From assembly GCA_021802115.1 (NCBI GenBank), contig JAKABA010000203.1, positions 1-7,156 on the forward strand: 7,156 nucleotides of DNA, read 5' to 3'. The DNA is from a bacterium. Its GTDB lineage: Bacteria; Chloroflexota; Dormibacteria; UBA8260; Bog-877. Made by a program: the position numbers and the translations under genes. Positions 5,177 to 7,156 of this stretch are shown here, one piece after another (positions within the stretch are counted from its first letter, which is position 1; each line of letters opens with the position of its first letter). Under the pieces are notes generated by a model. The model did not search any database. It was not told the origin of the DNA and saw only the letters and a list, made by a program, of their open reading frames with translations.

Positions 5177-6132
5177 CGGCCGCCCACCAGCTCCAGGAAG
5201 CGCTCCTCAAGGGGTTGCTGGCCGGGGTCGACGGCATGGACCCTGGCGCCGGCGGCAACGATGGCAGAGACCAGATCGGGGACTTCGGCCTCGGCAACTC
5301 CGTCGAAGATGAGCCAGGGCCCATCGACGCGGAAGGGAGCCCGGGCAGCCAGACCACGGAGCTGGTCCCCCGTGAGCCCGGAACAGCGGATTCGAACCTG
5401 AGATCGTCCCAGCACCTCCTTGAGGCTCCCCTGCACCACCACCCGGCCGCCGTCCACGATGGCGACACGGTCACAGACCTGCTCCACCTCGGAGAGCAGG
5501 TGAGAGTTGAGCAGCACGGCGATGCCTCGCTCGCGGAGGTGGCAGAGGATCTCCCGGAAGTCGTGACGGCCAACCGGATCCAGCGCGGAGGTGGGCTCAT
5601 CCAGCAGCACCAACCGGGGCTCCCCCAGCAGGGCCACCGCCAAACCCAGGCGCTGCTGCATGCCTTTGGAGAAGGTGGAGACCCGTCCCTGGGCGCGATC
5701 GGCCAGGCTCACTGTGGCCAGCGCCTTTTGGATCGTGTCCTGACGCCGGGAGGGCGCAATGCCGGCCAGTTCGCAGTGAAGGTCGAGCACCTCCTCCGCC
5801 CGCAGCCAGCCCTGATACCGGAAGAGTTCGGGAAGGTACCCGATCGAGCGGCGCGCCGCCAGCGAGCCCAGGGGGAAACCCAGGACGGTGCCCCCGCCCG
5901 ATGTGGGCCGCGAGAGCCCCAACACCAGGCGGATCGCGGTCGTCTTACCGGCTCCGTTCGGACCCAGGAAGCCGAAGATCTGCCCCTGGGGCACGGTCAT
6001 GCTGAGCCGGTCGAGCGCGAGCTTCCGGCCATAGCTCTTGGTGAGCTCCGCCACCTCGAGGGCGGGGCCACCGAAGCCGGGCCCCGGGCGGGAAACGGTA
6101 TCTGCCACTGGACCTGCCACGGGGACCACCAT
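5173..6132 (-). CDS. ABC transporter ATP-binding protein (ABC-2 exporter type)
   Basis: A 319-residue ATPase subunit. Walker A is GPNGAGKTT (57-65), IGYLPE (97-102) stands at the Q-loop region, as is common in ABC-2 exporters, the signature is FSKGMQQRLG (154-163), Walker B is LVLLDEP (174-180) with catalytic Glu179, followed by TSALDP as D-loop, and the H-loop is His211 in NSHLLSEVEQ. All are intact, so it should hydrolyse ATP. After about residue 235 a C-terminal domain of about 85 residues follows, as in drug- and gliding-type ABC ATPases. The first 24 residues are Pro/Gly/Val-rich and not part of the nucleotide-binding domain. ATG 6132 is taken, but no strong Shine-Dalgarno precedes it and a start further in is possible. 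It lies 33 nt after the arsC-like gene and overlaps the permease start by 4 nt; it works at the inner face of the membrane with that permease. Confidence 0.94.
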   Translation of the reverse strand: MVVPVAGPVADTVSRPGPGFGGPALEVAELTKSYGRKLALDRLSMTVPQGQIFGFLGPNGAGKTTAIRLVLGLSRPTSGGGTVLGFPLGSLAARRSIGYLPELFRYQGWLRAEEVLDLHCELAGIAPSRRQDTIQKALATVSLADRAQGRVSTFSKGMQQRLGLAVALLGEPRLVLLDEPTSALDPVGRHDFREILCHLRERGIAVLLNSHLLSEVEQVCDRVAIVDGGRVVVQGSLKEVLGRSQVRIRCSGLTGDQLRGLAARAPFRVDGPWLIFDGVAEAEVPDLVSAIVAAGARVHAVDPGQQPLEERFLELVGGR

Positions 6133-6165
6133 ATTCCGGATGGCGGTCGCCCGGCCGCCACCCGG

Positions 6166-6567
6166 TCAGAGCGGCGCGGAGTCCAGCTCCTCAACCAGCG
6201 CCGCCACCCGCCGCCTGATCTCGTCGCGGATGCGTCTCACGTCCTCAAGCGGACGGTCCTTCGGGTCCGGCAGGGTCCACTCGATGTAACGCTTGCCCGG
6301 GATGTAGGGACACCGGTCGCCACAGCCCATGGTCACCACCACGTCGGCCCAGCGCGCCAACTCGTCCGTGAGGAGCGCCGGCCTGCGGCCGCCGAGGTCC
6401 TCCCCTATCTCGGCCATGGCCTGCAGCACGTGCGGGTGAATCGCCTCGGCCGGGTCGGTGCCCGCGCAGGCAGATGGGTGCCGCCCCTGAGCCGCCAACT
6501 CGAAGAGCGCCCGGCTCATCTGCGAGCGCCCCGCATTGTGGACGCAGACGAAGAGCACCTTGGTCAT
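6166..6567 (-). CDS. Arsenate reductase-like protein of the low-molecular-weight phosphatase fold (probable mycothiol-dependent type)
   Basis: A 133-residue protein. The P-loop CVHNAGRS (8-15) has catalytic Cys8, Arg14 and Ser15. TMGCGDRCPYIPGKRY (79-94) contributes Cys82 and Cys86, and LPDP (99-102) holds the general acid Asp101. The CVHNAGRSQ/GCGD.CP combination is that of the actinobacterial ArsC enzymes that reduce As(V) to As(III) through a mycothiol adduct, rather than the thioredoxin-linked C..NSCRS form. Which cysteines actually cycle here is inferred. ATG 6567 was chosen because TACATT lies 6 nt upstream. It is followed after 33 nt by the ABC ATPase, suggesting one transcript. No ArsR repressor or Acr3/ArsB pump is present in the window, so a housekeeping phosphatase role is an alternative. 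Cytoplasmic. Confidence 0.88.
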   Translation of the reverse strand: MTKVLFVCVHNAGRSQMSRALFELAAQGRHPSACAGTDPAEAIHPHVLQAMAEIGEDLGGRRPALLTDELARWADVVVTMGCGDRCPYIPGKRYIEWTLPDPKDRPLEDVRRIRDEIRRRVAALVEELDSAPL

Positions 6568-6573
6568 CGTGCC

Positions 6574-6579
6574 AATGTA
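6574..6579 (-). promoter_or_regulatory. -10 box for a probable leaderless arsC-ABC transcript
   Basis: On the minus strand TACATT is followed by 6 nt and ATG 6567. There is no room for a ribosome site, so a leaderless mRNA is inferred. It would drive the arsC-like gene and, given the 33-nt and overlapping junctions, the ABC pair behind it. Confidence 0.5.
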
Positions 6580-6868
6580 GCTGGCGGCTGCATCACAGCA
6601 TCACTCTCGACTGGTCTCCCTGGTCGAGGGATGAAGCGGCAGCGCTGTCCAGGGCGGCCTCCAGGATCGCGGGTACCTGATCTTACGCGGAGGCACGGCC
6701 TGGGCTGGTGCCACGAGGCCGCGGTCAGGTGGCCGCCGGGCTCGGCCGGCGGTGAGACCTGGACGGCGAGCCGGTCCGCACCCAGCGGCAGGCCACGGAC
6801 CGGGCCCCGGAGCACGGTGGCGTCCGCTCCCGGCGTGCATCGGCTGTTACACGGCGGCCCAAAGGACG
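6580..6868. other. Stretch without a convincing gene between divergent promoters
   Basis: No recognisable gene. On the minus strand one frame from about 6870 to 6690 has G/C-rich third positions and reads plausibly, including VRGLPLGADRLAVQVSPPAE, with a possible GTG at 6815, but it loses this bias downstream and then runs into the arsC start region. It may be a gene remnant or chance. Overlapping frames on the other strand look no better. No RNA gene, insertion sequence or strong terminator is seen. Confidence 0.4.
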
Positions 6869-6874
6869 TAGGAT
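6869..6874 (+). promoter_or_regulatory. -10 box for a probable leaderless membrane-protein gene
   Basis: TAGGAT lies 6 nt before ATG 6881, the same TANNNT-to-start geometry as at the arsC-like gene. No Shine-Dalgarno fits between them. GGA at 6871-6873 is too close to the start to serve as one. Confidence 0.5.
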
Positions 6875-6880
6875 GCGCCG

Positions 6881-7156
6881 ATGAGCATGGAATCTCAGCC
6901 GCCCGCCCCCCATCGGGAGCTGTCGACGATCTGGACCCTGCCGGCGCGCTTGAGGCGCCGCTATCGGGAGACCGCCGCCGAACGTCCGGATGAGGAGATC
7001 AACCTTCGAGTCCTGACCTCGTTCCTGGGAACGTTCGCGACGGTGCGCATCATCACCCACGGGATCAGGGGCAACTGGCTGCCCCTCAAGAACATCGAGC
7101 TTGGGGGCAAGCAGGGTGCGCACCCGCTGCACATCCACCACCTGGTCTGGGGCATC
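6881..7156 (+). CDS. Putative integral membrane protein of unknown function, N-terminal part (runs off window)
   Basis: 92 codons are open to the window edge with no stop. The protein begins MSMESQPPAPHRELSTIW, continues with a basic segment LPARLRRRYRE (20-30), then LRVLTSFLGTFATVRIITHGIRG (42-64), a probable first membrane helix ending in the polar ITH.IR, and finally HPLHIHHLVWGI (81-92), where a second helix would begin. The 'R.ITH.IR' plus 'HIHH.VWGI' pattern matches, from memory, a family of uncharacterised actinobacterial membrane proteins; no function is known to me. The clustered histidines (81, 84, 86, 87) could bind a metal, which is inference. ATG 6881 was chosen for TAGGAT 6 nt upstream; ATG 6887 is an alternative. 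Codon use is typical of the window. Confidence 0.75.
   Translation, partial: MSMESQPPAPHRELSTIWTLPARLRRRYRETAAERPDEEINLRVLTSFLGTFATVRIITHGIRGNWLPLKNIELGGKQGAHPLHIHHLVWGI

Noticed and set aside
5215..6993. A long open plus-strand frame of 592 codons opposite the ABC ATPase and arsC-like genes
   Set aside because: It lies antisense to two genes with complete catalytic motifs, has His/Gln/Arg-heavy composition with no domain, and is a typical long mirror frame of GC-rich coding DNA.
1..7156. Mobile elements, CRISPR arrays, phage integration sites at the two tRNA genes, toxin-antitoxin or defence genes
   Set aside because: No terminal inverted repeats, transposase or integrase motifs, spaced direct repeats, or duplicated tRNA 3' ends are seen; gene content and codon use look like ordinary chromosome.

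Overview
The window is GC-rich, compact bacterial DNA. It looks like ordinary chromosome from a high-GC actinobacterium, perhaps an uncultured or Acidimicrobiia-like lineage; I cannot name the species. The support is strong G/C preference at third codon positions, GTG starts, both tRNA genes encoding their 3' CCA, several genes whose start codon lies only 6-7 nt behind a TANNNT -10 box (the arrangement of leaderless mRNAs, common in Actinomycetota), and an arsenate reductase with the CVHNAGRS/GCGDRCP motifs typical of mycothiol-using bacteria.

Layout from left to right. On the minus strand, etfB (complete) and etfA (cut by the window edge) encode the two subunits of electron transfer flavoprotein. 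A tRNA-Asp(GTC) gene follows on the plus strand, then three tightly packed plus-strand frames: two small unknown proteins coupled by an ATGA overlap (1205-1704) and a pyridoxamine-5'-phosphate-oxidase-like split-barrel protein (1682-2098). The last of these ends tail-to-tail with an M20-family amidohydrolase (N-carbamoyl amino acid hydrolase/allantoate amidohydrolase type) on the minus strand; the two stop codons share bases. The amidohydrolase diverges across 63 bp from a plus-strand HD-domain phosphohydrolase-like gene. A tRNA-Ser(GCT) gene follows, preceded by a pair of GCCAA/TTGGC inverted repeats.

The right part is a probable minus-strand transcription unit: an arsenate reductase-like protein, then an ABC-2 type ATPase, then its membrane permease (read from 6567 down to 4328). 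The ATPase and permease overlap by 4 nt and must work as a pair; what they export cannot be told from sequence. About 310 bp without a convincing gene separate this unit from the start of a plus-strand membrane-protein gene that runs off the right edge.

I see no insertion sequence, CRISPR array, phage gene, toxin-antitoxin pair or recognisable defence system. The items most worth a second look are the unknown small-ORF pair next to tRNA-Asp, the repeated leaderless-promoter arrangement, the paired inverted repeats before tRNA-Ser, and the lone ArsC linked to an ABC exporter. None of them amounts to clear evidence of a new system.
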